DNA from: Podospora pseudoanserina
Taxonomy: Eukaryota > Ascomycota > Sordariomycetes > Sordariales > Podosporaceae
DNA length: 64,000 nt
Direction of reading: 5' to 3'
Assembly: GCF_035222485.1 (NCBI RefSeq)
Contig: NC_085924.1
Coordinates: 1,860,001-1,924,000, forward strand
Part shown: positions 20,345-31,772 of the stretch, in pieces
Position numbering within the stretch: position 1 is the first letter of the stretch
Layout of the letters: every line of letters starts with the position of its first letter
Notes under the pieces: generated by a model
Told to the model about the DNA's origin: nothing
Database searches by the model: none
Seen by the model: only the letters and a program-made list of their open reading frames with translations
Position numbers and translations under genes: made by a program

Positions 20345-23300
20345 ATGTCAGATGAGCTTCCACGCTTCTTGACCGAGCCCCTGAATACGCGTTCATATCG
20401 GTGATACGGAGTATTGGGCAACCAACCTGTTGGAAGGAGCGGAAGCACGGTCATCTCAACACAACTTCCAAGCTCCCGTCTTTGAGGACCAGAGACTGGC
20501 TGTCACTGTTACTAGCGCTGGCCAACGACGGAAGCTCGGTCCATCTTCCACCTCAATTACAGTGGACACCCCGCGCCTGCGCCACCAAGAAACGACGTCT
20601 GAGAAACAAGAAAGCCGCTAACAATTTTGGAGCTCCCCGTTCGTCCAAGTGCCACTCACAGTCGCGCTCCAGCTCCCATCCTTTGGGCACGAGTTGTCAT
20701 CGTAATTGGCGTCGCCTGTTCCGAGTTGGAACTGTTTATATTGTTCTCCAGGACCCTTTTCGATAATCAACTCTCGAACACTGTCCATAAAATCCCCAAA
20801 GGCCTAGAAACGTGGCTCCTCCCCTGGCAGATGAAACGGAACGAGCCCCTTGGTTACAATTCTATCGAGAAACGAGATTACAACATCCAGGCGACTTCAC
20901 TGTTTGCAAGACACCACCAGCCCAGCCACCACCTACGGATACCTCACCCTGACTGCTATCAAGAGTCCGTTTGATCAATCCCTTGCGCTCCAAACTCACC
21001 ATCACCAGTCAAGTGGGCGTTTGTCGACGGTACTTGGGGCGTTTGGTCGGTGGATGAGGACCAGGTCCTGTCCCGACGGCGCCGAGGGATGCAGACGGCA
21101 AAGGGAAAGGCTGAGGCGCTTGGACGGAAGGCCAAGGTGTGTTTTCCTTCTTCTCTCGAGTCTGGGTTGTTCTAGTGTGTGATCGTGATAGCTAATCATG
21201 ATTTCTCTTCGCTCCGTCTAGCTCACTCAGTCGTACCAAGAGCTCCTCGAGTAGGCCCGCCCACCAACGAGACCATCGCTACGATTGTATCACGCTGACC
21301 AACCTGTTCCCACAGCGAGTTCTCCAACAAGGACCTGAAATCTGTCGGAAACTACACTCTAGGCCGGTTAATAGGAAAAGGATCCTTTGGCAAGGTTTAC
21401 CTTGCTACCCACAAACTCACAAATGGCTCCAAGGTTGGTTCTGAGCCGCGCATGCCATTGGGCAAGGGCAGTCATTGATGTGTTTATTTTTTATTTCTAG
21501 GTTGTTCTCAAGTCGGCGAAGAAGGACGATGCCAACCTGGCCCGCGAGATTCACCACCACCGCCAATTTGTACACCCACACATAGCAAGATTATACGAGG
21601 TGATTGTAACCGAATCCATGGTATGGCTGGTGCTGGAATACTGCTCAGGTGACGAACTCTACAACTATCTGATCGACCATGGCAAACTCCCCGTCGAAAA
21701 GGTGCAAAAGACGTTTACGCAGTTGGTCGGCGCCGTGTCCTATGTCCACCAACAGAATTGCGTTCATCGCGACTTGAAGCTCGAAAATATCCTTCTCGAC
21801 AAGAATGAGAACGTCAAGCTGTGCGACTTTGGCTTCACCCGGGAATACGAGGGCAAGGCCAATTACCTTCAGACCTTTTGCGGCACCATATGCTATTCGG
21901 CCCCCGAAATGCTAAAGGGAGAGAAATACGCCGGCGAGAAGGTGGACGTGTGGAGCTTGGGGGTCATCTTATACGCTTTGCTCACGGGTGAGCTGCCGTT
22001 TGACGACGACAACGACCAGGTCACGAGAACCAAGATATTGACGGAGGAACCAAACTATCCCGATTTTATACCAGCCGACGCCTTGTCACTCCTCAAGCTG
22101 CTCCTCTCGAAACGCCCCCTGCTACGACCGACACTACCGGATATTCTGGCGCATCCTTTCCTCGCCGAGCACGCACCGCAGCAGCAAGAGATCCTCAAAC
22201 TGGAACGACCGGCACCTTTTTCGACCCCTCTTGAGAAGGAGGTATTGCACCGGATGAAGAGTGCCGGGGTGGATATCGAGGCTGTGATGGAGAGCGTCAT
22301 TTCTCAGCGATGCGATGCTCTGGGGGGTTGGTGGACGTTGCTGCTCGAAAAAGAAGTACGCAAAGTGATACGCAGAGAGAGGAAACGAAGAGAGAGGGCC
22401 GAGAATAGGAATTCACGCCGCTTCTCCCAAGCTTCCAGTCGACTGAACGCTCTGGCGACGGTCGAGGAATCCCAGTTCGCGAAGCTCTCAGATACCCCCC
22501 ATAGGACACGGGGCCGGAGCCAGAGGAGAAGCGCCCACTACCCTAGCTTGACGATTCCAGACTTGCCCGGGTTTGCCGACTTTTCCAAGACTGGAAACGG
22601 AAATCTTGCTCTTAGTCCTGATGGGGAGGTGCCACCTCCACCGATTGACAAGGACTCGATAAGGTCAGTCAGCTCGTCGAGGCATCGGAGGCCAATCCCA
22701 CCACCAAAGGAAGGGGTTCTAAGAAGCGCACGCTCTAGGGGCAGCACCCTCCATCTAGTGACGACAACAGACGCACTAGAGGCCACCACCACCTCGCAGG
22801 CAGGTGACCCAAAGAAGGTGAAGAAACGACCGTCACATGCCATCCTTGCGACGTGGAAGAACTGGACACATTGGCTCTTTGAGCACACGGGGATGAAGAA
22901 TGCCAGCAGGCGTGGAGGAAGCCAGTCGGCACCTAACCTCCTTTCCAAGCAGACAAGCGCAAAGGATACCAAGTCAAAAGATGCCAGTCCCCGGCCCCAG
23001 ACCAGCAAGTATCCGGTGAGCGGGTCTAATGCAGCTCCTGCTACCGCCAGCCTACCCAAGGGTGTGGTTGCCAATGGCTACCCACCCCGCGGCTCTTCGG
23101 CTGCTCAAGGGACGTCGTCCAACCCAATATCGCCGACCTTGTCGACCCCATCCATGCACCATCCCCGGATGCCCAGCTCCTCTGGGTACAAACGGCAGTC
23201 CATGTCGCCTTCACCTTTGACACCCCGCTCAACCATCCGGCGATCCTCTGGGCCCACTGGACTCCGCGGACGAAAGTCTACCTCGTCATCTGTCTCGTCA

Positions 23301-23993
23301 GTGCGGTCCCTGCACCACACGCACCACCATAGCCACAGCAAGGCTAGCTCAACGTCGTCGAACGGTTCCGTCTCCACGTCGGTTTCCAAGACGCCAATGC
23401 AGAATGCTCGAAGTCCCCACCACTCTGTCAAGGTTTTACCGGCCACTCCTACGGGCAACACCTTTCCCAGCAACATCCGTCTTGTGCGGGACCGCAGCGG
23501 ACCACCCCTGAGCGTCTTCAACGAAGGACTACCGGCCTTCAACGGAGCCATGATTCCACAGCCCCCAGGCAGCCCGAACCCGTTTTCGGGTAACGGAGTC
23601 ATGTTCGCCAAACGCAAGCGGAACATCTTCAAGGGGCCCATGCTGAGTTTGTCAGGTTCAAGGGACACACGCAGTTCGGGGTCTGGATCAGCAAGCCATT
23701 CTAGAAGTGCGAGTGCTAGCGGTCTCGGGCGTAGGAGCGGCGAGATGGCGATTCAGGAGGTGGACGAGGACGACGAAGACGACAATCTGACCGAACGGGG
23801 AAGGGGTCCTCCGAGTGTGACAGACGAACTTGAAGAGGTGGAAGAGGTTGACTCTTTCTCGCCAATCGTCAAAGGCCCGGGCGAGATTGTGGAGGAGAAG
23901 ATTTATGAGGAGGGAGAGGAAGAGGCAGAGTTGAAAGCGGGGTTGCCTGGCTTGCAGCCCGCGGCGACGATAACACCATCGCCCGTGTTATGA
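20345..23993 (+). CDS. Ser/Thr protein kinase, CAMK/Kin4-Snf1-like, with long disordered C-terminus
   Basis: The certain part runs from exon 21222-21250 through 21316-21433 to 21501-23993. The kinase domain begins at GNYTLGRLIGKGSFGKVYLA (glycine loop), then VVLKSAKK (ATP-site lysine), HRDLKLEN (catalytic Asp), DFGFTREY (metal Asp), CGTICYSAPEM (APE) and DVWSLGVILYALLTGELPF. About 550 Ser-rich residues follow, ending in an acidic EEDE-type stretch. The 5' end is less certain. VDGTWGVWSVDEDQVLSRRR (21023-) reads in frame into ATG 21089, and ETERAPWLQFYRETRLQ lies in an upstream exon near 20808-20901. A phase-consistent model starts at ATG 20345 with exons 20345-20400, 20808-20901 and 21014-21136 (970 aa in all). 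The conservative start is ATG 21089 (895 aa). Confidence 0.75.
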
Positions 23994-26149
23994 GGACGGT
24001 GTGCACAAAACATCTATCTTTTTTCTGTCTTTGCTAATCTGCATGAGAACATGAGTGACGGGGGACCAGGCCGGGGCCTGGTATGCCCGGTACGGCCGAG
24101 AAATAAGTGAGGAGTTACAGAAGTCAGAGCTGAAGTGGGGATGTGTAATAGTTGCCGCAAGAAGTGGCGGCGTGTTCCAAGCATGGGCTGGCTGTATATC
24201 TAGCTACAGCAGTAGCACGTTATTGTTGCTTTTCCTTTGTCTTTACAGCCGGGCGTGTTTTGAGCTTGTATTGTAGTTGTTAGGGATACCACTTGAAAGA
24301 ATTTCTTTTTGCTGTTTATATTGTTGATTTCAACTATCATTGACTCACGTCGTCGTTCACGGGTTGTATTGTTGGGGAGCAGGAACAGCTTCCGGAAACT
24401 GTGGTCTTGTCGGTAAGTGCCGCCGTCTGCCTAATCTCATGATCACTTCATACATCTTTTTCCAAACCAAGGGTAGGGATCATTTTCGTCCCGGAAGGCT
24501 CGGTGATGATAGCTGCAAGAGATGTCCGAGAAGGCAGTCATTAGCGTGGGAATGTCAAGTGACCTGTCAGTCAGTCTTGCAGCCGTCTGGGGATGCGATG
24601 TTCCTGCAGTTTCCCATACACCCATACACTTGGAACACTAGAAGGCAAAATATCAATATCAGCTTGGCGTTCGTCGGGGGAGGACGACGGGTTGAGGCCA
24701 TTGGCTCATTGGACAATGGTAAACGATTCGGGAGTCTGGGCTGAAGAGAGGGCCGAATGTCGGACTTTGTGACAGGTACCTGGTAAGGCAAGGTCAGGTA
24801 CGGTGAGGGGGGTGCTGAGTGTGATATGCTGAGCTTCACGAGGTTTGAGGTTGGCTGAGATGATTCCCATCTCTATTCTTAGCTGAATATATGTCTCCTC
24901 CTCTCCTGTCCCGGTTTTCAGCATGTGTGGTTCGAGGGTAGGTCGCTGGCTCTTTGGGCGAGTGGCACCCACCCACATGCAACCAATTAATATCGAGCCG
25001 TGTTTGGGGGGGGGCTTGGGTTGCACACAACGTGCCCGCCGAGCACAGTTTCGCACACCAGACCTTTGCTGCTGCGAACTATTGCAACTACTGCACGCCC
25101 TGCATCTGCCCCCCTCACGAGCCTAGCCTCTCTCTGTTCTCCCGACCCTGACATCAAGCGGGGGGAGGAGCGGGGGAAGCAAGCCACGATTCGGTAAATG
25201 TTTCTTCCCGTGACTCCCCTTAATGTTCACAAATTAATACTCATACCGGTAGGGCAGAGAGAAGGCAGCTTCAACGCTTCCTCCCGCTTGCTTTGCCGGC
25301 CCCAGGTTTTGCCGTCCTTTGGGACTACAAAGCGAGTTCGACTGGCTGCACTGCTGATAACCTGGGTTACTCCGTAGCCATGCCCATCATATTAACCTGC
25401 CTGCACGTCGCCGCTGCCGCCACATGGAGGCAGAGAGATTCCCAGCAGCTGGGGCAGGCCTGATCTGGTTCGATGGTCGATTAGTCAGGTCGTCGTCACG
25501 CAGGCCAAGAAAGCAACGACGAAATCCCGTGGATGATAGGCAGATAGCTGATGAGGTTTTGTGATACCGGCTCCGAAGGACGGGGGATGGGATGACAAGG
25601 ACTTTAGCAGAGGGGCAGATCATCATTGCCTTTCCTCCCCCGGACAGTTTCCTCCTTTGACCTAGATTAGGTTACTTTTTTCCTGTTTATATGCCGTGCT
25701 TGTTGTACCTTACCCTAACCTACCTAAGCTCGGTCAGGTCTTCTTCCGGGATATGGTCCCCCTCATTACACAGGGGTCCGGCTTACCCAAAACCGCCGCC
25801 GTGCTCACACACACACAAACAAAGTCGGATATGCACGTATGTATTGTCCATGGATATCTCCTCTTCCCCTGACCAAGTTGAAAGGGTTCTGGATCGCCAA
25901 GATACGCCCACACATCCACACATTACAGTTCACCTCCAATTCCATGCCTAGCGTCAAGCGGCTCACTCGCAGCTAGAGTCACATCACGGCTCTTGTCTCC
26001 GAGGCGGCGGCCGAGTTTTGACGTTCGGTCCCGGATATTGAGGCTATCACGGTCAAAACCATAGATTATTGTCTTTTCGGGAGTTCTGGGCGAAGCAGGC
26101 AGCTAGGGTATCATTGCTTCCCCTTGCAAAAAAGCACTATGAGTTTTTC

Positions 26150-26170
26150 GTGGTGGTGGTGGTGGTGGTG
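26150..26170. repeat. GGT trinucleotide repeat
   Basis: About seven TGG/GGT units in the laccase upstream region. Confidence 0.85.
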
Positions 26171-26238
26171 TCGGGCTTCAACTTGACCTGTTTGGGGTGG
26201 GTTATCAGAGCGGCTTGTTTTGTCGAGGAACACTGGGA

Positions 26239-26268
26239 TGTGTGTGTGTGTGCGGGTGTGTGTGTGTG
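26239..26268. repeat. Imperfect TG dinucleotide repeat
   Basis: TG units interrupted once by CGGG. Confidence 0.85.
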
Positions 26269-26755
26269 ACGAGAAAGCTCACCACCACATGGTCGGACGG
26301 AGATGTTGTGCTCATTTGCCTCCCGAGACACGACCTGGTGGATGGTGGAAAAGGAATTTTCTCTCTCTTTTGGGAGGCAAGGGTCATGTCTGGGAGGGGT
26401 CACTCATTCTGCTTGGACCAGTTTCGATGGGTGGTGGGCTTTGGGTGGAAAGGGGAGGGGGTGATATTGAGGTAGGTAGCTGAGGGTTCAAGTGGCCGGA
26501 GTATAAAGATGAGTATTATCCCGATCTTCTGCTGGTTGTATGTCTCACTTTGTTCCTTGAGGTTTTGTGAGTACTACCTACCCTAGGTACTGAACTCTAC
26601 CACCGTCTTCTCTTCCAACTTGAGCATTGCCCAAGGTTCAGAGGTTTTTATTTTCTTGTGTCCTTTGGACGGGTGCTACCAACCTGTGTTCCAATCGTCC
26701 TTGAAATAACTGTCCGTTGAAGTCTCATCGGACAGTTTTTTTGGGGGTGAGGATC

Positions 26756-28958
26756 ATGATGGTTACCACCAAGGTTGTCTCCAACATGCTTCTGTCCTAC
26801 GCGGCTATTTTCCTGTGGTGGTGTCTCGTCCCGGTTGGTGGTGCGGTCGCTCTGGGTTCTTCCCTCGAGCAGCCTGTTACGCCGCTGCTGAGGCCGCGAT
26901 CACAGCGGCTACAGCCGAGACAGACGTGCAACACTGCGACGAACAGGCAGTGCTGGACCACGAGCCCGGTGTTCAATATCAATACTGACTGGGAGGCTTC
27001 GACGCCGGTGACGGGTGTGACAAGGACTTATACCTTTACGCTGACGGAGGTGAATAACTGGATTGGTGGAGATGGGGGGATCAAGGCGAAGGCTATGCTG
27101 GTGAATGGTATGTTTTTCTGTTCTATCGTACATTTCAAACAAGGTTGGAACTAATATCTGTGTCTAGGTCAATTTCCTGGTGAGTACCGACTTGATGGAC
27201 AAATTAAGGAACAGTGATTCTGATTGGTGTTTTTCAACAGGACCAACGATTACAGGCAGTAGGTTTGATTTTTTGACGTTAAAGCACAAGATTCAAAGGC
27301 TAACAAACTACAGATTGGGGAGATAGAATCAATGTTACCGTCGTCAACAACCTCGTCAGCAACGGGTGAGTCGCCGTTTACGACTCAATTTGATGATCCC
27401 AACAGCTAACTGGTTGGGCTAGCACATCTATCCACTTCCATGGCATTCACCAAAAGAATACCAACAACAATGACGGCGTTAGTGGTGTGACCGAGTGCCC
27501 GATTGCTCCTGGGAGAAGTAAGACTTACTCCTTTATTGCGACGCAATATGGCACTGCCTGGTGAGTTCAAGCTGAGTTGAAGCAGCATGTACCAGGCGCT
27601 GATAACAAGCCAGGTATCATTCCCATTTCTCAGCACAGTATGGCAACGGTGTTCTGGGAGCCATTCGCATCAACGGCCCAGCATCAAGCAATTACGACGA
27701 TGATCTTGGTCCGCTTGTGATTAGTGACTGGTATTACGGCTCGGCGTTTGCGCTGGCACACCGAGTCAACAGCCCTACGAATCCATAGTATGATAACCCC
27801 TGATGTTAGGTTGATCTGAGATGACTAACCACCAGTAGCATCCCCGGCTTCCCCGGATCGCCACCTCCTAGTGACAACATTCTGTTCAATGGCCTGAACA
27901 GAAGAGCCAACGGTGCTTCGGGAAGCTATCGCAGGTTCACCCTCACGGCCGGACGAAAGCACCTCCTCAGACTCATCAACGGCTCAGTCCAAGCCAGTTT
28001 CACCGTGTCCTTGGTAGGACATTCCTTCACCATCGTCGCCACCGACATGGTCCCTATCACGCCCGTCACGGTAACAAGCCTCTACATTGGTGTCGGCCAA
28101 AGATACGACGTCATCATCAACGCCAACCAGCCCGTAGCCAACTACTGGTTCAACACCACCTTCTCCTCGGCCCCCTGCGGCGGAGCGACCAACCGCCCAG
28201 CCATGATCTTTCAATACTCGGGCGCACCCACCGCAAACCCTACCTCCGCGGGAACAGTCCCCCCCGACTCCCGCTGCGCCGATTCTCTCAACTACACCCC
28301 CGTCGTCAGCAAGTCTGTCCCCTCAGCCTCCTTCACAACAGGCAACACCCTCAACACCCGCCTCCAAATCTCCACCACCGGCGGCATCTCCCGAGTCTAC
28401 TGGCCAGTGAACAACACCCCCATGAAAGTAAACTGGAACAACCCAACCCTCGAGTACGTCAAAAACTCCAACACAGGCACCATGCCCGCAAACACAAACG
28501 TCATCTCCGTCCCTACCGCAAATCAATGGACCTTTTGGCTTATTGTAAACAACTCCTCCATCCCTCACCCCGTCCACCTCCACGGACACGACATCCTCAT
28601 CCTCGGCGCCAGCCCCGCCCTGGCCGCGCCGATCAACCCGACTAATCGGCTGAGGCCGTACAACCCCTCTGTTGATGGCCCGGCCTTGAAAATTGCGAAC
28701 CCGACGAGAAGGGACACGACGATGCTGCCGGCGTGGGGATGGTTGGCGCTCGCGTACCGGACGAACAATCCGGGGGCGTGGCTGATGCATTGCCATATTG
28801 CCTGGCATGCTAGCCAGGGGTTTAGTGTGCAGTTTTTGGAGCAGCTGACGAGTATACCGACGGTGATGAATCTGAATGAGTTGACGGGGAATTGCAATAA
28901 TTGGGATGCGTTTTACCCGAGTGGGGCGCCGTTTTTGCAGGATGATTCGGGGATTTGA
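26756..28958 (+). CDS. Secreted asco-laccase (multicopper oxidase)
   Basis: It oxidises phenols with four coppers and reduces oxygen to water. The start is ATG 26756, giving a basic N-terminus and a hydrophobic signal ([18 protein letters not shown]). A propeptide follows, ending near [16 protein letters not shown]. Seven exons: 26756-27107, 27168-27179, 27241-27258, 27314-27365, 27423-27560, 27614-27787 and 27836-28958 (622 aa). The second and third are microexons of 12 and 18 nt encoding QFPG/PTITG. Copper motifs are HFHG (about residue 149), [11 protein letters not shown] (192), HPVHLHGHD (493) and [12 protein letters not shown] (567). The C-terminus is DSGI, the hydrophobic C-terminal plug of ascomycete laccases that fills the solvent channel. 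Possible roles are phenol detoxification, pigment or lignin oxidation. Confidence 0.95.
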
Positions 28959-28971
28959 TCTCTTGGGTTTG

Positions 28972-28973
<2 letters not shown>

Positions 28974-29002
<29 letters not shown>
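28974..29002. repeat. 29-nt T homopolymer after the laccase stop
   Basis: An uninterrupted T run 16 nt downstream of the laccase TGA. Confidence 0.95.
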
Positions 29003-29192
29003 GATTGGGGGCAGAGGGGGGCTGTTTACTACTGGGACGTGTTTGTTGGTTTCTTGAGCACCTTGTTTTTCTTAGTTCGACCGTGTCTTTGTGCTCGAGA
29101 GTGAATAAACGCTGTATTATTGCTCCTTATCACAAACATGGTAACGAAAGGGGCATGCAATCTCCTGTCTCTCTAGGTCTCATGTTTCTCTA

Positions 29193-29709
29193 TTACTTCT
29201 GCTCCTTCTTCCCAAGCCCAAACCAACCCACCGCCGCCTTCCCCCCATTCACCACCCCGCTGCCCGCCGTCTTCCCTCCCTCAACAGCACCACCAACAAG
29301 GGTATTCCCCGCCCCGCTGACGACATTGCTGTTTCCCCCGGGGACATACCCGCCCTGACCATCCTTGCCCTTTCGCTCAAGCCTGTTGACTCCCTCCCTG
29401 GAGAGTAAATCGCCGACTGGTCTGCCCAGGCCGTCCTGACCGAGCTGGGAGGAGGCAGTGGTGTGGATGTTGTCTTGGAGGGTGTCGACTTGGGAGATGC
29501 CGGTTACTTTTGTTTTGTCGAGGTTTTCTAGAGGGACGACTGGGTTAGTGGCTATAGTGGCTAGGAAGGGAAAGGGAAAGGGAAAGGGATATACCTTTGG
29601 TGGTGTAGCTTGCTTTGTTGTCGCGGGTAAAGTAGCGGAGGTAGAGGTCTTCGAGGTAGGGAACCCAGGTTTCGTAGAGGGTGTTGTATTGGGTTTTTGT
29701 CCACTCCAT
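29193..29709 (-). CDS. Small conserved filamentous-fungus protein of unknown function (149 aa)
   Basis: Exon 1 (29709-29595) begins MEWTKTQYNTLYETWVPYLE and continues DLYLRYFTRDNKASYTTK. Exon 2 (29527-29193) continues ENLDKTKVTGISQVDTLQD and ends in a Gly/Val/Asn-rich tail (GGNSNVVSGAGNTLVGG) closing with LGKKEQK. The two exons total 150 codons with no frame error. I recall similar proteins in filamentous ascomycetes, but none has a function I can name. The N-terminal 35 residues are rich in Trp/Tyr and acidic residues and look like an amphipathic helix; the rest is likely disordered. The 67-nt intron contains four AAAGGG units. Confidence 0.75.
29568..29590. repeat. AAAGGG hexamer repeat in an intron
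   Basis: About four tandem GGGAAA units close to the 5' splice site of the small-protein gene. Confidence 0.85.
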
Positions 29710-30467
29710 TTTTTTGCTTGTTTTCGATGTTCCGATTTAGGGAAGATAAGGTAGGTAGGTCAAGTGCGTGTTGTTGTTGAATTAATTTTCAGTTTGGGTT
29801 TTGATGTTCTAGGTAGGTAGGAGACGGGAGAATGGGAAACCAAAACTTGAGGATGTATAGACCGAATGACCCCTTATTATGTCTGCTTTCTCGTCACCTA
29901 CCCAAGCAATCTTGATTTTGGGCACCGACTTACACGCGAAGAAACAAGTGTGGCTGCTGGGGGCAATGATGAAATGTGGCGGGTGGATGCTACGTCATGC
30001 TGGGATGACTTTTCCCTGTTTTGGATGTTGACGGGTGGAAGTCGCCAATCAACGGCAGGGACGTTGGCGATAGGAGGTGTCACAAGCCACACCTCCTTCA
30101 TGATTGGGATTATAGCATAATTTTCGTTGTTGGAGGATTTCTGGATGCTGGGGAAAATATGATGAAAAATGAAAGCAGAGATATGATGGTAACACTTTCT
30201 TCTTCAAAGTTGCAGAGAAGAACAGTCACAAGCGTTACTCTACCCCGGCGGGGATTGGGAGTAGGATTGACTGTGCCATTCGGGATAGCAGCCTTCCTAA
30301 TCGCCAAACTCGTAGACCATCTGCTCCATGTTCGATCTCAATTTCCGTGTCAGCACAATCCGAGTATTTCTGCCATACTTCCTACACTAGCATCACCGCA
30401 GAGCAAAAAGAAGGAAATCGGGCTTTGATATTAAACTGACCTTCCCCAGTGCCAACAAAACAACCTT
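29710..30467. other. Intergenic, upstream of the small-protein gene
   Basis: No convincing gene; short GGTAGGTAGG stretches near 29751-29760 and 29813-29820. Confidence 0.45.
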
Positions 30468-30856
30468 TTACATAACCTGGGACGTACTCAAGCATCCCAT
30501 CACAAAGAGAATAAGTTGGCCAGTAGAATCGATAGTGTTGATGCCTCGGATGTCGTTCCAGCGAATTGTGCACTCGATGCTGAGGATGAACCAAGCTATA
30601 CTACCCAGTTGAAGAAGGTTCCAAACCACCACGCATATTTTCTGATATAATAGCAGTGGTTTCTCGGCCGAGTTTGAACTCTCACCGCTCCAACCTACCG
30701 GCATTGTCTTGGCTCTGTCGATACCATTCTGTGCCTGGCTCGGGATCAAGCAACAAGCTGAGCCATGCTTGGCGTCCATTGTAAATAGACACCGACTCGA
30801 ATCCCGAGGCCGTAAAAGTCGGCGTTGCCCTCGAGGGGTTCACATATGCTGGACAT
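30468..30856 (-). pseudogene. Remnant of a fungal multi-TM membrane-protein gene, centre missing
   Basis: ATG 30856 opens MSSICEPLEGNADFYGLGIR followed by VGVYLQW, the N-terminal signature (N-P/A-DFYGxGIRxGxYLQW) of a large uncharacterised fungal membrane-protein family. The frame stops after 36 codons. About 40 codons further on, in another frame, LLLYQKICVVVWNLLQLGS and AWFILSIECTIRWNDIRG and STGQLILFVMG match the C-terminal two helices of the same family (helix, then WN-x-I, then GQL-x-P-x-x-x-G). Complete members that I recall are several hundred residues long, so the middle helices are absent. I infer an internal deletion. A spliced short gene is less likely because no clean GT-AG pair joins the two parts. 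Confidence 0.55.
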
Positions 30857-31772
30857 GACTTCTTGCCGCGGTCAATAGCCTACATCAGCAGGGAGGAAGC
30901 GGGAAAAGCCGAAGGGATGCAATTCCCATCACGAGAATTATTCCAGAGCCTCGTGAAGCGTCGTGCCTGTAAGCCACAAACCACTGGCCCTGCCTTGGCG
31001 TCGCAGGGGCAAACTGGAACACAAACTACTTAGTTCTATTGCTTGGGAATCAATCAGTCATATTTATCGAACCATTTTGAACAAACGATGCAAGTATCCC
31101 GGGCTCTCAGTGTCTTCAAGAGACATTTTTTTCAGTCCAAACACTGACAAAACCTCCTTATTACAAACCAAACTTTTCACAGCCTTTTAAACCCATCACC
31201 CTCACTTTCCCGCAAGATCTGCTGAAAACGTATGCATATCTGAGAGGTGTTACTGGGCAAAGACAGGGTTGAGCTTTGTAAAAAGATCTAAAGACTGGAA
31301 CTGCTCTCTGTAATTAAAAGGCCGTGTCGCTAAAAAGACCAGCACTAGGAAATTTCGAGCTTGCTGTTTCTCCTAAGTATCACCTAGCGGACAATAATCG
31401 GAGACTACGACACACTATCGACGCTTGATAGGGAGTAACCAGGACCAAAGTTTGGTGAGTATTCGAGGCCGTTCTGCTTGGCGATATCGAGTTCAAGTTC
31501 CACAATGAACATATCAACCAGCGGCCAAACAGTAAACTCGAGAAAATTACCACCCTTCATATTCCCCCCAGCTTTATACAAGCCATGCATACATACATAC
31601 AATCGCCCCCCAAACCTCTCACCACCCTAATCTACCCCCCTTCTTCCTTACCCGACCAAAAATGCAAATCAAATGTATTCGCCCAACATATCGCCATCAT
31701 CATCTTCATCCAAAAAGAAGTTTTATGCAATGCACAACCTAGCCAACCTCCCCCCCATAAAGTTCATTTCTA
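30857..31772. other. Intergenic, 3' of the Kelch gene
   Basis: I see no supported gene. A minus frame at 31405-31602 looks mildly protein-like but has no family match and is probably 3' flank of the Kelch gene. Confidence 0.45.

Larger units (their letters stand above)
23994..26755. other. Intergenic 2.8 kb between kinase and laccase genes
   Basis: The longest gene-poor stretch of the window. I checked both strands; frames of 60-135 codons have no recognisable features and many share GTG/TTG starts. It holds a GGT repeat and a TG repeat near 26.2 kb. A TATAAAG at about 26502 may belong to the laccase promoter. Confidence 0.5.

Noticed and set aside
31405-31602. Minus-strand 65-codon frame near the Kelch gene end
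   Set aside because: Ends before the Kelch stop region, has no start context and no family match.
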